64,000 bases of DNA from assembly GCA_964036195.1 (NCBI GenBank), contig OZ038460.1, positions 1,739,504 through 1,803,503 on the forward strand, written 5' to 3'. Below, piece by piece: positions 45,510 to 57,352 of this stretch. The DNA is from Sphaerolaimus hirsutus (Eukaryota; Nematoda; Chromadorea; Monhysterida; Sphaerolaimidae). Numbering within the stretch: the stretch's first letter is position 1; the number at the start of each line of letters is the position of its first letter. Below the pieces are notes generated by a model. That model saw only the letters and a list, made by a program, of their open reading frames with translations, had not been told where the DNA came from and did not search any database. The position numbers were made by a program, and so were the translations under genes.

Positions 45510-46163
45510 TAGGGTTGGCCGATGTTTTTTTAAACGTTTCATTTTTTTTAAACGTTCTTTTTTTTTAAACACGAGGTCCGAAACGTTGTTTTTTTTAAAA
45601 AACATCGGCCGAAATTTTTAGTACTAAGCACTAGGTATTTTGCAAAATTTTTGCGCGCAAGTGCGCAATTTCACACACAAATCGACATTGGTGGTTGTTT
45701 TCATCGGTTTTGTGGCATTTTTAGCCTCAAAGCATCCATTTCTATGTGCTACCATGGGTAAATAAGCCGTCATATGTTGCTGTAGTATATAATATTCAGG
45801 TAATGTGCTTCCATGTGCCTCCACAGTGTGTAACATCACACCCAAAGCAACAACCTCCTTTTATAACCTTGTTTGATCACTATTCCGTGCCAAACTTCAC
45901 TTGAAGTCACGAACATTCGACTATAAGGCGATATGTGAACATGTCGACAAAAAATTGACATTTTAGACATTTAGACAATCACCACTTATAATGCTATCCC
46001 ATGGCTCCACAGCCAAGTATAACATCACAGAGTATTCTCACTTGTCTGATATACGCATATATGTTGACCCAGGAACATATATGGGAGCTTTAAAAAAAAC
46101 GTAAAAAAACGTTTTTATTTATATAAAAACATGGCGTTAAAAAAACGTTTTTTTCCAACCCTA
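45510..46163. mobile_element. hAT-like MITE, TAGGGTTGG family
   Basis: 654 bp, perfect duplication GTTAAACC. Confidence 0.9.
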
Positions 46164-47064
46164 GTTAAACCTGAAATTCTTTTCACGCTTGTCCCGTCAT
46201 TCTACAATAACTAAAGAGGAAATTAAATTTGTAAAAAAGTAAAAATGTCTTTTTTCTAAATCAGGCAGTCTAAAAATAGATTATTTAAATTCAAAACAAT
46301 CATGAACACCAATAATTCAACACCGAAAAATACAAATCACATTCAATGAATCTTCCAAAAAAAAGAAAAAAATCAGCCATCGACTACAAACAAAACATAA
46401 TCTCAATCTCCGCCGCCCGAAAATCGAGACATATAGCAGAGCACATTTGCGCAGCGCTGACAGCTGGGCGGCAGACAACAAGGTGCCCGCGCCGGATGCA
46501 AACAGGATGTGCACCACGACTGGGGATGGGAAATTTTTTTTAAGGGCCCTGTTTTTTATTTTAAAAACTACACTTTTTAAAAAATAAAACGTTTTTTAAA
46601 AGCTCCCAAACACAGGGGTCTCCAGCGGGCTGGGGGGGGGGGGCTGAAAAAAATGTAATTGGCATTGAAACAATCAATCCGGTCATTTTTAGAAAATAAT
46701 TGAATATATATATTTATGTCAGAAAATCTCTTAGAAAGAAAAGGTGATAGAATTTTTCAGAGAAATGCTGGGAAATATTTTTTTAGAAATCATGTGCTGT
46801 ATTTTTTCAGGTATTTTGAAAAATCTCAGAAAATCTCTCAAGAGGAAAATAATCTTAAATATCCCTGAAAAAATATAAATACAAAACTTGTATTTTTATA
46901 TTTTCTGATATTATTTAAAATTAACCCAGAGATTTTTTCAATGCTAGACGCACTCATCAGACATTTCGGCGCGCCAAGAACCGTCAAATGCAAATTATGA
47001 CATTTGAAATTTGTTCTTATCTGGGAAGGGGTATTCTTAGGTAGTGTAAAATCAAAGCATCTGC
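46164..47064. other. Unannotated, with hAT-like end remnants
   Basis: CTGGGGATGGGAAATTTTTTTT at about 46515 looks like the TAGGGATG family. 46680-46930 has repeated TTTTCTGAGATTTTTC-type motifs. No gene seen. Confidence 0.4.
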
Positions 47065-47753
47065 GGGCCCACACACACACACTAGTTGACATCGCAGTTA
47101 AATGTCAACTGGATGTCAATTAAATAACACAAAAATAAAATCATCACACTTGACAGAAACACTGAAAATTAACTGTCACGATATAAAATTAACTATGATC
47201 TATGGCATAGAAACGTTGAAATCACATACCGTATTACCTCCAATAAAAGGCATCCCTCTAATACAAGGTACCCTCTAATATAAGGTATAACTTTTGGCTA
47301 TTTTGAACGCGACGAAATAAATATAAGGTACCCTCTAATATAAGGCATACCTCTAATATAAGGCACAGCTGGCTGCGTGTTAAAACGCGCAAAATCATAA
47401 AAACGGTCGCCAAACATGGCGGAAAATGATGAAAATGGTGCCGAAAACCACTGCGATAACTCTTCGTCGAGTTCTGCCATTTTGAAGTGATACTGTACCA
47501 CCTATTTCGTACATTCCAATTTGAACAAATGAATTGTATCGTTGTTCACTGTTGGTAAAATTTATTTAAAATCTGGTGAAAATAATTGTAGGGACCCTCT
47601 AATAAAAGGTACCCTCTAATATAAGGCATAACTTTTAGCTCGAAAAATCTGACGAAAACAATATAAGGTATACCTTATATTAGAGGTAATACGGTAATTT
47701 ACCAAAATTCGATTGTCACAGATTTTGATGTCAACTATGTAGGGTGTTGGGCC
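47065..47753. mobile_element. GGGCCCACACAC-family MITE carrying a nested TA element
   Basis: GGGCCCACACACACACACTAG at the left and GATGTCAACTATGTAGGGTGTTGGGCC at the right, split by the TA-target element 47229-47694. Removing that element restores a copy like 33119-33324. Confidence 0.65.
47229..47694. mobile_element. TA-target MITE filled with ATAAGGTA repeats
   Basis: TA flanks and CCGTATTACCTC ends, but the interior is built of CTCTAATATAAGGTACC units instead of G/C runs. A distinct subfamily sharing only the termini. Confidence 0.72.
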
Positions 47754-47833
47754 TTTTCCTACTACAAAATTACCGGTAATAAAATTATATCAATAAATCA
47801 ATGCTATGCGGGTTGAAATATCAGAATGACCAG

Positions 47834-48068
47834 GTGCCGGTTCCGCAAGTGGAAAAGTTAAGAGTGAAGAGTTTTAACTCTTAAAAGAGTTGAGTGAAAT
47901 GATAAATGATAAGTGAAGAGTAAAATTAAAAGTTAAGAGTTGAGTAAAATCATTTGTCGTTTTACTCAACTCTTAACTCTTAAATTTTCTCATAACTTGC
48001 CATTTGTCATTTTACTCAACTCTTAAGTTTTAACTCTTAACTTTTCCACTTGCGGAACTGGCCCCTGG
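47834..48068. repeat. GTTCCGCAAGTGG fold-back element, AAGAGTTGAGT units
   Basis: CCGGTTCCGCAAGTGGAAAAG ... CTTTTCCACTTGCGGAACTGG. Interior of GTTAAGAGTTGAGTAAAAT and its inverse; the same termini as 4979-6472. Confidence 0.75.
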
Positions 48069-48727
48069 TATAAATTATACTTTTCACAGTAATCTCACAG
48101 TTCCAACATGCCTCTCCCCACTTTCAATGTGTAATTTCAAGGTGATCGTAAATTTCGGAATTTTCAATCAAATTTCTCCTCGAGCGATGCGAAATGAATC
48201 GAAAAAAACGGCATGATCACCACAAATACTGCGTATTCAGAGCCAACATATACCGAGTGGAGCGCATATTTGCGCGGAATACTACCATAATTTAATGAAT
48301 AACATCTTGTGATAAATTTCTTAATTAATTATTCCATAGTAGAAACGAAATATCAAGATGTAATTTTTTTTAATTTTTGGTTCATTATTCAGACGGGTTA
48401 TGGTAGGTTTCCGTACTAAGTGTGATGTCCGCCGAGTATATCTATGTAACCAGTGTATGTGTTTCTGTGAGAATTACCTCAAATCAAGGGAGAAACCTCA
48501 GGTTTGAAGGCATCTGAGTTTCTGCAATGAGTTACTTTAATCACCATAAACTGTAGATGACAGACACCTCATTTCGGAAAACTCAAATGCACTCAAAGCT
48601 AATTTCCGAAATTACAATAGTAAACTAGTGTGTGAACGGCCATCATAAACAATTTCAGGTTCAGTTGAGCTATACTATTCTGCTAACTGGCTAGGGTGAA
48701 AATGCAACTGAAAATGTTGCCCTCGAG

Positions 48728-48820
48728 TAGGGCTGGGAATTTCAAAATGTTCGGTTCCGATTCTCGGTTCCAAAGTATGCTTAGAACCGCCTTTCGGGTC
48801 GGTTCGGGTTTCCAACCCTA
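48728..48820. mobile_element. hAT-like short element, ends TAGGGCTGGGAA
   Basis: TAGGGCTGGGAATTTC ... GGTTTCCAACCCTA, interior GGTTCCGATTCTCGGTTCC repeats. Imperfect flanks CCCTCGAG/CTCTTTAG. Confidence 0.5.
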
Positions 48821-49455
48821 CTCTTTAGCCTGAAAATCGGATCCAAAACACCTAGATAAATGTCGCTGCACACACTAACGAAATGTTACTCCAGTCACAA
48901 TAGTTTAATAAAGAAATTTGAAAAATTTAGTAAACTCATAAATCAACCTTGAACCCATTTGAGTTTTTCTCCAATAAATGGACATCGCTCTAAGTGCAAT
49001 CATGCCGCATCCAGATCTATCATTCGATCTTGATGCCGGGGTAGACCAACGTAAACAAGCTGTACACTGAAAATAGCTCAGAATTGTGTAAAAACACTGT
49101 AAAATGTCATGTCAAAAATGTCATGTTGAATGTATTAAAATTAATGTATCAACACGCCTCATCCACCCCCGCCTGCAGAATCTACCGTAAAAGTTGAATT
49201 TCAAATTTTTTGCAGTTTGTGGTGGGAAAGAAAAGTTTAAGTCAACTGTAGTAAACGTCAACTAATTCCAGTAAACTCAAATGCCATTCAAAGTCGTTTA
49301 AGTAGTTTACCAAATTTTGAGTTTCCCAAATTTTGAGTTTATTATATTTTGAGTTAACCATATTTTGGGTTTCCCATATTTGGAGTTTACGAAATTTTGA
49401 GCCACTGGCAGTGAAATTATGTCTGCAACGCCAATACGTCTGTAAACAGTAAACA

Positions 49456-50615
49456 CAGGGACGTATCCAGGATTTTTGAGCGGGGGGGTCTGCTTGTTTA
49501 CGGAGGCTGGCGAGGGGGGGGGGGCTCAGCCCCCCCCTAAAATCTTAGCTACATAGTGGCGGAATGGCGCCATGGTGCTGCCGCCATTAGTAGACGCCTC
49601 GCCATGGCGCCATTGGCGTTGGCGCCAGCGCCATGGAACGCTGTATATGTATGTAGATATACATACAAAACAGCAAAAAGCACAACATTGAGTGTAGTTT
49701 AACGATCTGCGATCACTTGGAGAAAATTTGATGATAATACCTAGGGTTGGAAAAAAAACGTTTTTTTTTAACTCGATGTTTTTTTTTAAAAAAAAACGTT
49801 TTTTTTTAAAAAAAAACGTTTTTTTTTAATAAAAAACGTTTTTTTTTAAAAGCTCCCAGATATAACCTTGTGTCAACATATATAGGTATATCAGACAGTG
49901 GCAATACTCTGTGATGTTATATATGACCATAGTATGTCTGTGGAGGCATGGGATAGCATTATAAGTGGTGATTTGTGTCAAAAATATCCATTTTTCGTCG
50001 ACATATTGTTCGTATATCGCCTTATAGTCGAATGTTCGTGACTTCAGGTAAAGTTTGGCACGGAATAGTGATCAAACAAGGTTATTAAACGAGGTTGTCA
50101 CTTTGGGAGTGAATTTACACACTGTGGAGGTACGTGGAAGTACATTACCTCAATATTATATACTACAGCAACATATGACGGCTTATTAACCCATGGTAGC
50201 ATATATAAATGGATACTTTGATACTAAAAATGTCACAAAACCAATGAAAACAACCACCAATGTCAATTTGTGTGTGAAATTGCGTGCTTGCGCGCAAAAA
50301 TTTTGCAAAATACCTAGTGCTTAGTACTAAAAATTTTGGTCGATGTTTTTTTTAAAAAAAAAACATTTCGGACGTCATGTTTTTTTTTAAAAAAAAAACG
50401 TTTTTTTTTAATAAAAAACGTTTAAAAAAAAACATCGGCCAACCCTAATAATACCTTATGTCTGGTGAAAAATGCGCGCTCGCGCGCAAAATTTTTTACG
50501 CTGACGTTGAAAAAATCGCATTTTCCAGTCACTTTCTAGTCTCGCCCCGGGAGGGGGGGGGGGGGGGCTGCAGCCCCCCCCCCCCCCGCCCCCCCCCCCC
50601 CTGGATACGGCCCTG
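49456..50615. mobile_element. hAT-like element, ends CAGGGACGTATCCAGG, with nested MITE
   Basis: 1160 bp, perfect duplication AGTAAACA. Same GGCGCCATGG repeats and G/C runs as 19923-20368; split by the MITE 49742-50447. Confidence 0.88.
49742..50447. mobile_element. hAT-like MITE, TAGGGTTGG family, nested
   Basis: 706 bp, opposite orientation, perfect duplication ATAATACC. Inserted inside element 49456-50615. Confidence 0.9.
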
Positions 50616-50872
50616 AGTAAACATGTAAGCTAATGACGACCTTTTGAAAGCGATGAAACGTCGCAAAAAAAACATTTCACAGCGAACTGATAAAATGCAT
50701 CGCTGCGAGGCGGAGATTAGCGCAACAAATGAATTTGGATGAATTATTCAACCCAACAGATAAATCAACTACGCATTAGCTAATTAATCAGATAAACCGA
50801 GAATAATTAATGGATGCAAAGCACCCAAAACCTATCTAGAGATTTTTGAGCTGTTGAGATCTCAGGGGTTTA

Positions 50873-51050
50873 TTCCGCAAGTGGAGAAGTAAACAAAAAC
50901 CATTTTAGAGGTGAGAAGTAAAATGAGAAGTGAAATGATAAGTAAAAAGTTTTGGTGGCTTTTAACTTTTGAGTTATCATTTCACTTATCACTTTACTTA
51001 TCACTTCTAAGATGTTTTTTACATCTCTAATTTTCGCGGAATTGGCACCA
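50873..51050. repeat. TTCCGCAAGTGGAG fold-back element, short
   Basis: ATTCCGCAAGTGGAGAAGTAA ... TTCGCGGAATTGGCACC with AGTGAAATGATAAGT units inverted. Confidence 0.6.
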
Positions 51051-51494
51051 AACATTTCGTGAATTCCCCACGCAAGGAATGAATAGCTGAAAAAAAATTT
51101 GGGCTCTGAGCCTCAGGCCCCAGAAAGAATTTTCCGAAGAATGTTGAGGCTTGGAAATTTGTAAAAAAATGTGCATTAGAGAGACTCAGCAAAATTAACT
51201 CCTGCAAATCATATTTTCGCAAATTTGTCATTTTCGTAAAATACAAAAATGCCGGCAAAAATTGCCCGATCAAGATAATTTAATGGCTGGAAAATAAGGG
51301 GGTCGTGGGTCTTTTTACGTATTTTTTAAAACCGAAAAATTATATTGTCGGGACTGGGAGCATTATTATGACGCAGACAGACAGCAAAAATACTCTCCGC
51401 AAGAAAGACCATGATTTACGGGACCTGAATCCTAAATATGTGTTGGGAATTTCAATATTGTTAGGTTCGGGTCGCCTCCAGCATTGGGACGATA

Positions 51495-51590
51495 CCGTAT
51501 TTCCTCGAAATACCCCCAGGAGGGTTATTTTTTCATAGTGGACATTTTGAGGGGGGTAAACAAGGGGTGTTATTTCGCTAGAAAGGTCCG
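51495..51590. mobile_element. TA-target MITE fragment
   Basis: CCGTATTTCCTCGAAATACCCC after TA; the right terminus is missing. Confidence 0.5.
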
Positions 51591-51827
51591 AACTCACAGT
51601 ACTAATTTGTTGCTTCTAACTAGGGTGTCAAAATAAATTTTGTGTGTCAAAAAAAACGGAAAAAATAAGCACTTGCCGGAAAACGGAAACGGAAATTTCT
51701 TAACACTTGCCGGAAAACGGAAACGGAAAAAAAATTTTGCACTCGGCGGAAAACGGAAAAAAATCGCACTCATATCTTTCTAACCCCACAGCCCGACCCG
51801 AGGCAGGCGGGCCAGACGGGGGTGCAC

Positions 51828-52017
51828 TGATACGCACATTTGCCCGTTTTTTTCACTTGACACTTTTTTAAGTGATTTTCAGATATGAGTAAGTGAAAAA
51901 CGCTGCGCAATGACATTAGTGAACTTTTTTCACTTCACTCATATCTGAAAATCACTTGAAAAAGTGTCAAGTGAAAAAAAACGGGCAAATGTGCGTAACG
52001 GGCATATGTGCGTATCA
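51828..52017. mobile_element. Palindromic element, ends TGATACGCACAT
   Basis: TGATACGCACATTTGCCCG ... CGGGCATATGTGCGTATCA, with inner inverted TTCACTTGACACTTTTT and CAGATATGAGT. A self-complementary 190-bp sequence. Confidence 0.65.
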
Positions 52018-53316
52018 GGCCTGCCCCGGCCAGACCACCGGCGCGTGCCCGGCGCCAGACGAGCCGAAATTGCGGCGGCCACGCCGCCCCCCCCCCCCTC
52101 CCCCGACCTTGTTACGGCGGCGCCCAGGTTGCGGCGCTACTACTCACTACGCGGCCGCTAAAATCAGCAGTGCTACACATGTGGTCGTCTGGGTCTATAG
52201 CACTGCAAAAATGTGTGATTTTTAACAGATTTACGATTAATATAATCTCAGAAAATCACTTCAAAATCAAAAAAAAAGAAAATATGATTGAATCGCTCTG
52301 GAAAAAGTAAAGTAAGAAAAATATAATTAAAAATAAATGCGAAAAAAATCATATTTTCTGATATCTTGAACAGTTTCAGAAAAGCTCGAAAAAAATATAT
52401 CTTTAAATCTCTCTGAAAAATCCTGGAAAAAATATAAATTATCTCCCAGATATTTTTGCACTGCTATGTGCGAATAGTATTGCGGCGTAATAATGGGTTT
52501 ATTTTCTACGTTCAAATGCCCTTTTCCAGGGAGATAAGAGCGCGCCAGCGGCAGACATATTTACCGTATTTTCTGGAATAGACCCTAATAATGTACTTTT
52601 GAAAGGTATTTTTGACGCTATAGCTTTTTTTCCGGAGAGGCTTTTGGGGGATATAATGACGTAAAATACGAAATACGAATATTTAAAATGTCTAAGCTGT
52701 CTAATCTGCTGTCTAAACAATGGTTGGAAACAGAATAATATTTATTTTTGGTTTTAATATCTGAAGGAAGGTTGCATGCAGTAGCAAAAGGCAATTAGGT
52801 GTCAACTGGGTTTTTTATGGACAACAGAGAAAGTTGAGACCGTAGTGTCAACTCGATTTTGTCCAATGTAGATTGCAGGACAATTATTAAGTAATGGTGG
52901 AATGTATTGGTAATGTGGAAAAGTAATCAATGATATTCAGAGAATGCAAACATTACCTAATCTTAAAATATTACGTCGAATGATTATTTATACACAAAAA
53001 TCAGGTATATACAAATGCAGGCATAAATACAAAAATACAGGCTATAAGGCACTCATTAAATAAATTGAAATATTGCAGTGGTTAACAATAAGAAAGCGAT
53101 TCTGTGAGCCAATATGGCAGCACTGGTAAATAAAAGAAAACAATAAAAGTCTTGAAAAATTGGATAAGAGCTGGAATGTCGGTACGGTCGGTAGAGCAGA
53201 CCATTGGGGGAATGTATTAAATACATCTATATATACTTTTATGTTTTTTAATATGATAACAATATTTTGATGATAATTTATAATGATAACGATGTCTAAT
53301 GATATGATAAGATATA
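52018..53316. other. No gene recognised
   Basis: GC-rich patch at 52020-52160, then AT-rich sequence. Short ORFs only; TTTTTCTGA/CAGAAAA inverted motifs at 52240-52470. Confidence 0.45.
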
Positions 53317-54596
53317 CACCCTTGTTTACCTCGATCCGGACGGTTGCGAATTTTTTAAAAACGTTTCGTTCACGCCCCCCTGTAAAGTTTTTGGGAAAAT
53401 TGACCCAACTCAAAAAATAGCCCAAAGAGTTGTCTACATGATCTATGGATCGCCCCCCAATATAACGCCGCGTGGGCCGTGTAAGCGGGCCACGCATTTT
53501 TTTATACCAAAATGCAGTGTTTACCTCTGTCCGGACGGTGGCTCCAAATCCAATATAGTCTGTTTTTCAAGGCCAGAATTTGGCCGAAACATAGAACAGA
53601 GTCCTGGCTTAGTGCCAAATGCCATTTCAACGGTTTCTTTACAGGCAGAAATAAGGTAAGGATATTTTCAATTTGCACTGTTTTGTACTGCGGATCACGA
53701 TCAGCTGTGATTGTGATCATTTTATCTCCTCATCTTACATCTATTAACACAGAAAATGCTTCCACCAGAAAGAGAAATCTTTCGCGGTATTTTAAAAAAC
53801 CTACTCCGCTTAAATACACCCTTCCCAAAAATGAGATATTGAGCAGTGAAATTTAAAAAACTTGGTACATTTCGTCCAGGGAAGGAAATTAGTAGTAAGT
53901 GAAATTTAGCAATGTTTTTTAAATTTCGCCCCTCAAATTCTCATGTTTGGGTGGGTGAATTTAAGCGGTGTAGGTTTTAAAAATACCGCCTAAGATTTCT
54001 CTTTCTGGTGGAAGCATTTTCTGTGTTAATAGATGTAAGATGATNNNNNNNNNNNNNNNNNNNNNNNNNNNNNNNNNNNNNNNNNNNNNNNNNNNNNNNN
54101 NNNNNNNNNNNNNNNNNNNNNNNNNNNNNNNNNNNNNNNNNNNNNNNNNNNNNNNNNNNNNNNNNNNNNNNNNNNNNNNNNNNNNNNNNNNNNNNNNNNN
54201 NNNNNNNNNNNNNNNNNNNNNNNNNNNNNNNNNNNNNNNNNNNNGAAAATATCCAAACCTTATTTCTGCCTGTAAAGAAACCGTCGAAATGGCATTAGGC
54301 ACTAAGCCAGGACTCTCTTCTATGTTTCGGCCAAATTCTGGCCTTGAAAAACAGACTATATAAGATTTGGAGCCACCGTCCGGACCGAGGTAAACACTGC
54401 ATTTTGGTATAAAAAATGTGTGGCCCACTTACACGGCCCACGCGGCGTTATATTGGGGGGTGATCCATACATCATGTAGACAACTCTTTGGGATATTTTT
54501 TGAGTCGGGTCAATTTTCCCGAAAACTTTACAGGGGGGTGGGAACGAAACATTTAAAAAAAAATTGCAACCGTCCGGATCGAGGTAAACAAGGGTG
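53317..54596. mobile_element. Palindromic TA element interrupted by the assembly gap
   Basis: Ends CACCCTTGTTTACCTCGATC / GATCGAGGTAAACAAGGGTG, flanked by TA. The two halves are inverted copies around a centre near 53885. Left part 53317-53850 matches the reverse of 53930-54596. A fragment of the same end is at 28115-28184. Confidence 0.8.
54045..54244. other. Assembly gap (200 N) inside a palindrome
   Basis: Exactly 200 N inside the right arm of the inverted repeat 53317-54596. By symmetry with the left arm (about 53670-53728) the true missing length should be about 60 bp. Confidence 0.95.
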
Positions 54597-54728
54597 TATG
54601 ATAAGCCACCAAAAATACGACATTATTGTACATTTATCGAGTATCTTGCCATATACAACTTTCCCACAGATAAAAAACATCAAATTTTCCCAAGCAAGGC
54701 ACCTACCCCACCCCCCACTCCCACCCAC

Positions 54729-54879
54729 CTAATGAGCGTGCCGGCCAGGCCACCCCCTTTGGTCGGCTGCATGAGCCTGGCGCACAGGGCCGACCGCAGC
54801 TCGTCGCACGGCACCCCCAGCAGTCTGGCCGCGTGGCCCAGCGACCGCTCGCTGCCCGAGCACGACACCCGGCACCCGC
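54729..54879 (-). CDS. MYO6: Myosin VI exon 9
   Basis: Encodes (G)GCRVSCSGSERSLGHAARLL to GLAGTLI(R), residues 392-441. Includes the probable TEDS-rule threonine (T439) that often tunes motor activity. The acceptor follows ten C. The donor GTGGGT is in phase 2 and is completed by exon 10 (AG|G = Arg). This is the last myosin exon present once before the duplicated block; the next one lies 26 kb away. Confidence 0.92.
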
Positions 54880-55293
54880 CTGGGGGGGGGGTTGCCATTG
54901 GGGGTTGACATCGGGGGTTGGGGGCAATGGTTAACCCCCAAATCGCCCAGCTATATGTCTAACTCGGAGGCCGCCTCAGCTATCTAAATATTATTCCGGA
55001 AGCAATTTTTTTGCTACGATCTCCTGAAACGCCCCCCACCCCGATCGGCCAGCTATCTACCTATCTGCAGCGATTTTTTTATTAATTTTACCCCAATCTT
55101 GCTCAAAATCGCTAAATTTCATACCTTTTTACCAAAATCACTAGTTCACGTTTTCATTGCCTATTTTCAGCTATTGTTCGTAAAAAAGGTGCTTTAAACC
55201 TATTTTTAGCTACTTCCTAAAAAAATTCTTGACTAATTTCACATTTTAGCCCCCACCAGAGACCCCTTGGCAAGTGGCAACCCCCTCCCAACA

Positions 55294-55530
55294 AGGGTTC
55301 AAACGCGATTGACTTTTCGAGATCGGGATTGGGATTTTCAGATTACGGGACCGGGATTCGGGTTTTTACAGTTTTCGGGATCGGTATCCGGATGGACCGG
55401 GATTAGGGTTTCGGGACCGGGATCGGGATTTTCAGATTTCGGGATCGGGTTTCGGGACTGCAAAATCCCTAAATTTTCGGGATTCAGGATCCCGTTTGAA
55501 CACCCGTTCGGGATCCCGTTTGATCCCAAC
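55294..55530. mobile_element. GGGATC-repeat hAT-like MITE beside the exon 8 donor
   Basis: AAGGGTTCAAACGCGATTGAC at one end and GGGATCCCGTTTGAA/TGATCCC at the other, with the right terminus repeated. The last bases lie within about 5 bp of the exon 8 splice donor at 55534. Confidence 0.65.
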
Positions 55531-55534
55531 GCAC

Positions 55535-55718
55535 CCTTCACATCATCACAATCGTCGTCAAAGTCCACGTTGCCCAAGTGCAGCAGGGCGGCCAGCGTGG
55601 CGGCCAGTTGCGCCCGCTGCACCGCGTCCAGCCCCACGTGCGACAGCGCAGACTGCAGCCGCGACCAGCCCATGCAGTCGTCCACGACTGGGTCGCACAG
55701 CCCGCCCAGGGAGATGTG
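55535..55718 (-). CDS. MYO6: Myosin VI exon 8
   Basis: Encodes HISLGGLCDPVVDDCMGWSR and then LAALLHLGNVDFDDDCDDVK, residues 331-391. The LHLGN(V/I)DF block is universal in myosin heads. The acceptor follows a C-rich tract. The donor is AAGG|GTGCGT; this phase was chosen because it restores the conserved GGC junction with exon 9. A GATC-repeat transposon begins only a few bases into the intron. Confidence 0.92.
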
Positions 55719-56051
55719 CTGGGAGGGGGAGGGGGGGGGGGGTTGAGGGGGGTCGGGAAAAAGGGGGAGGGGGGATTCTGAAAATTTGCAACACACTTTA
55801 ACCCCCCCCCCCCAATGATACTATGTGAGGAAAGGTGAATATAATAAAATATCGGGTTTTTAATTTTTTCTTAAAAAAAGCGGTTTATCACCAACGCTAA
55901 TGATGAGTTTCGGTACAGTAAACGAGGTCCGTTTACCGCAGCGATTTACCAATGCAGTGATTTATGAGCTTTATTTACCCCAGAAACGTTTTGACTTATT
56001 TATATCCTTCAGCAAAAATTTAAAGAAATAATTTTTAAAAAACTCGGCCAC

Positions 56052-56156
56052 CTGTTTGCTGCATCGCGCTTGGCTCAACTGCGCATCGGAAGTGTCTCTT
56101 TGATTGGAGCTTGGAGTTTGGCTGCAGAAGTACCGATCACAGCCCTGCTTCAGGTA
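56052..56156 (-). CDS. MYO6: Myosin VI exon 7 (insert-1 region)
   Basis: A short 35-codon exon beginning YLKQGCDRYF and ending ARCSKQ, residues 296-330. YLxxGCxRYF is diagnostic for myosin VI; the more variable downstream part fits the class-specific head insert. Acceptor CCCTCGCAG, donor GTGGCC, phase 0 on both sides. Confidence 0.9.
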
Positions 56157-56501
56157 CTGCGAGGGGAGGGGGGTAATCAGGGGATAAGTAGGGGTGGTAA
56201 CCCCCCAACCCCCCCCCCCCCCAAAAAAAAATAACCACTCCAGCTATAAGTCTTTCCCGACAACATTTTTTGGCTAAAATCCCTCCAACCCCCCCCCCCC
56301 CCCAATGGATCAGGTATCTAACTGGAGCGGCTTTTGAGAAATTTTGCACCAATTTTCGCTCAAATTGCCAATTTTCAAACCTTTAATATCAACATTTTCA
56401 ATAGTTCACCTTAAAAATCACCATCGTAGTTTTACGGATTCTCTACGGTTGTCCAGGAGTGTCTACTGCCCACAGCCGCGGCGTCCCCCAAAACAACCCA
56501 C

Positions 56502-56785
56502 GTGAAACTGGTCGGGCGGCGCCAACGCAAACTCCTCGTACAGCTTCTGATCTAGCGCGGCGCACATCATGTAAAAAACGTGGTAATTCCTTTCTCCCTC
56601 CTGCTGCCGGCACAAACGCGACCGTTCCAGTAAATAATGGGAAATTCGGGCGCCGCAAACCCGTAATTCGCCCGACTGCCCGACGTCGGGCTGCCCGAAA
56701 TGCACCTCGATGAACTTGCCGAAGCGGCTGCTGTTGTTGTTGCGCAGGGTTTTCGCGTTGCCCAATGCCTCGACTAGGGGGTTCG
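56502..56785 (-). CDS. MYO6: Myosin VI exon 6 (switch I)
   Basis: Encodes [20 protein letters not shown] then [21 protein letters not shown] and GERNYHVFY, residues 201-295. It contains switch I and the central head strands. It enters in phase 2 (G|CG = Ala) after a 12-C run and CAG, and exits in phase 0 at CAC|GTGGGT. Residues [14 protein letters not shown] match the family's ERNYHIFY block. Confidence 0.94.
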
Positions 56786-57171
56786 CTGGGGGGGGGGGGT
56801 AATTTTGAGTAATTCCAAAGATTTAAAAACGGAAATTTTAAGAATGTAAGAAAATATAAAATGTATTATGTATATTTTCAAAATTTAAAAAGGATATTTT
56901 CTTCGGGGCTGGAGAAATTTATTTATATTTTATAAGGAAAACGGAAAATGAGCGAGAAAAACGGAAACGGAAAAAAATTTGCCTGCGGAAACAGAAAACG
57001 GAAAGTTGAAACCCTACGTGCAACCTCGTTGACAGGGCTGCATATAACTAATTCCCCCGACAACCACCGACAAAAAGAATAAATAACGTGATCTAGTGTG
57101 GATGATCAATACATCTATGAAATAAATGTTTATCCTAGGCGGTGAGGTTGATAAAATGTGATCGATCGGCG

Positions 57172-57352
57172 CTACACACACCAGTTGACATTTTAATGTC
57201 AACTGCTTTATGTTAACTCAGATTTAAGCTAAGGTGTACAAAGCCAGCTCCAAAAAAGTTTTGAAAAATAAGTATAAGATCGCTCTGCGCACGTAAAGCC
57301 GAAATCTGAGTTGGCAATAACCAGTTGACATCTGTCAACTAGTTGTGTGGCA
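57172..57352. mobile_element. CACACACCAGTTGACAT-ended MITE
   Basis: GCTACACACACCAGTTGACATTTTAATGTC ... TGTCAACTAGTTGTGTGGC. A diverged member of the GGGCCCACACAC group inside myosin intron 5. Confidence 0.5.

Noticed and set aside
53438-53856. Plus-strand ORFs near the second gap as a transposase fragment
   Set aside because: Mirrored almost exactly across the palindrome and without recognisable catalytic motifs; parsimoniously non-coding arms.
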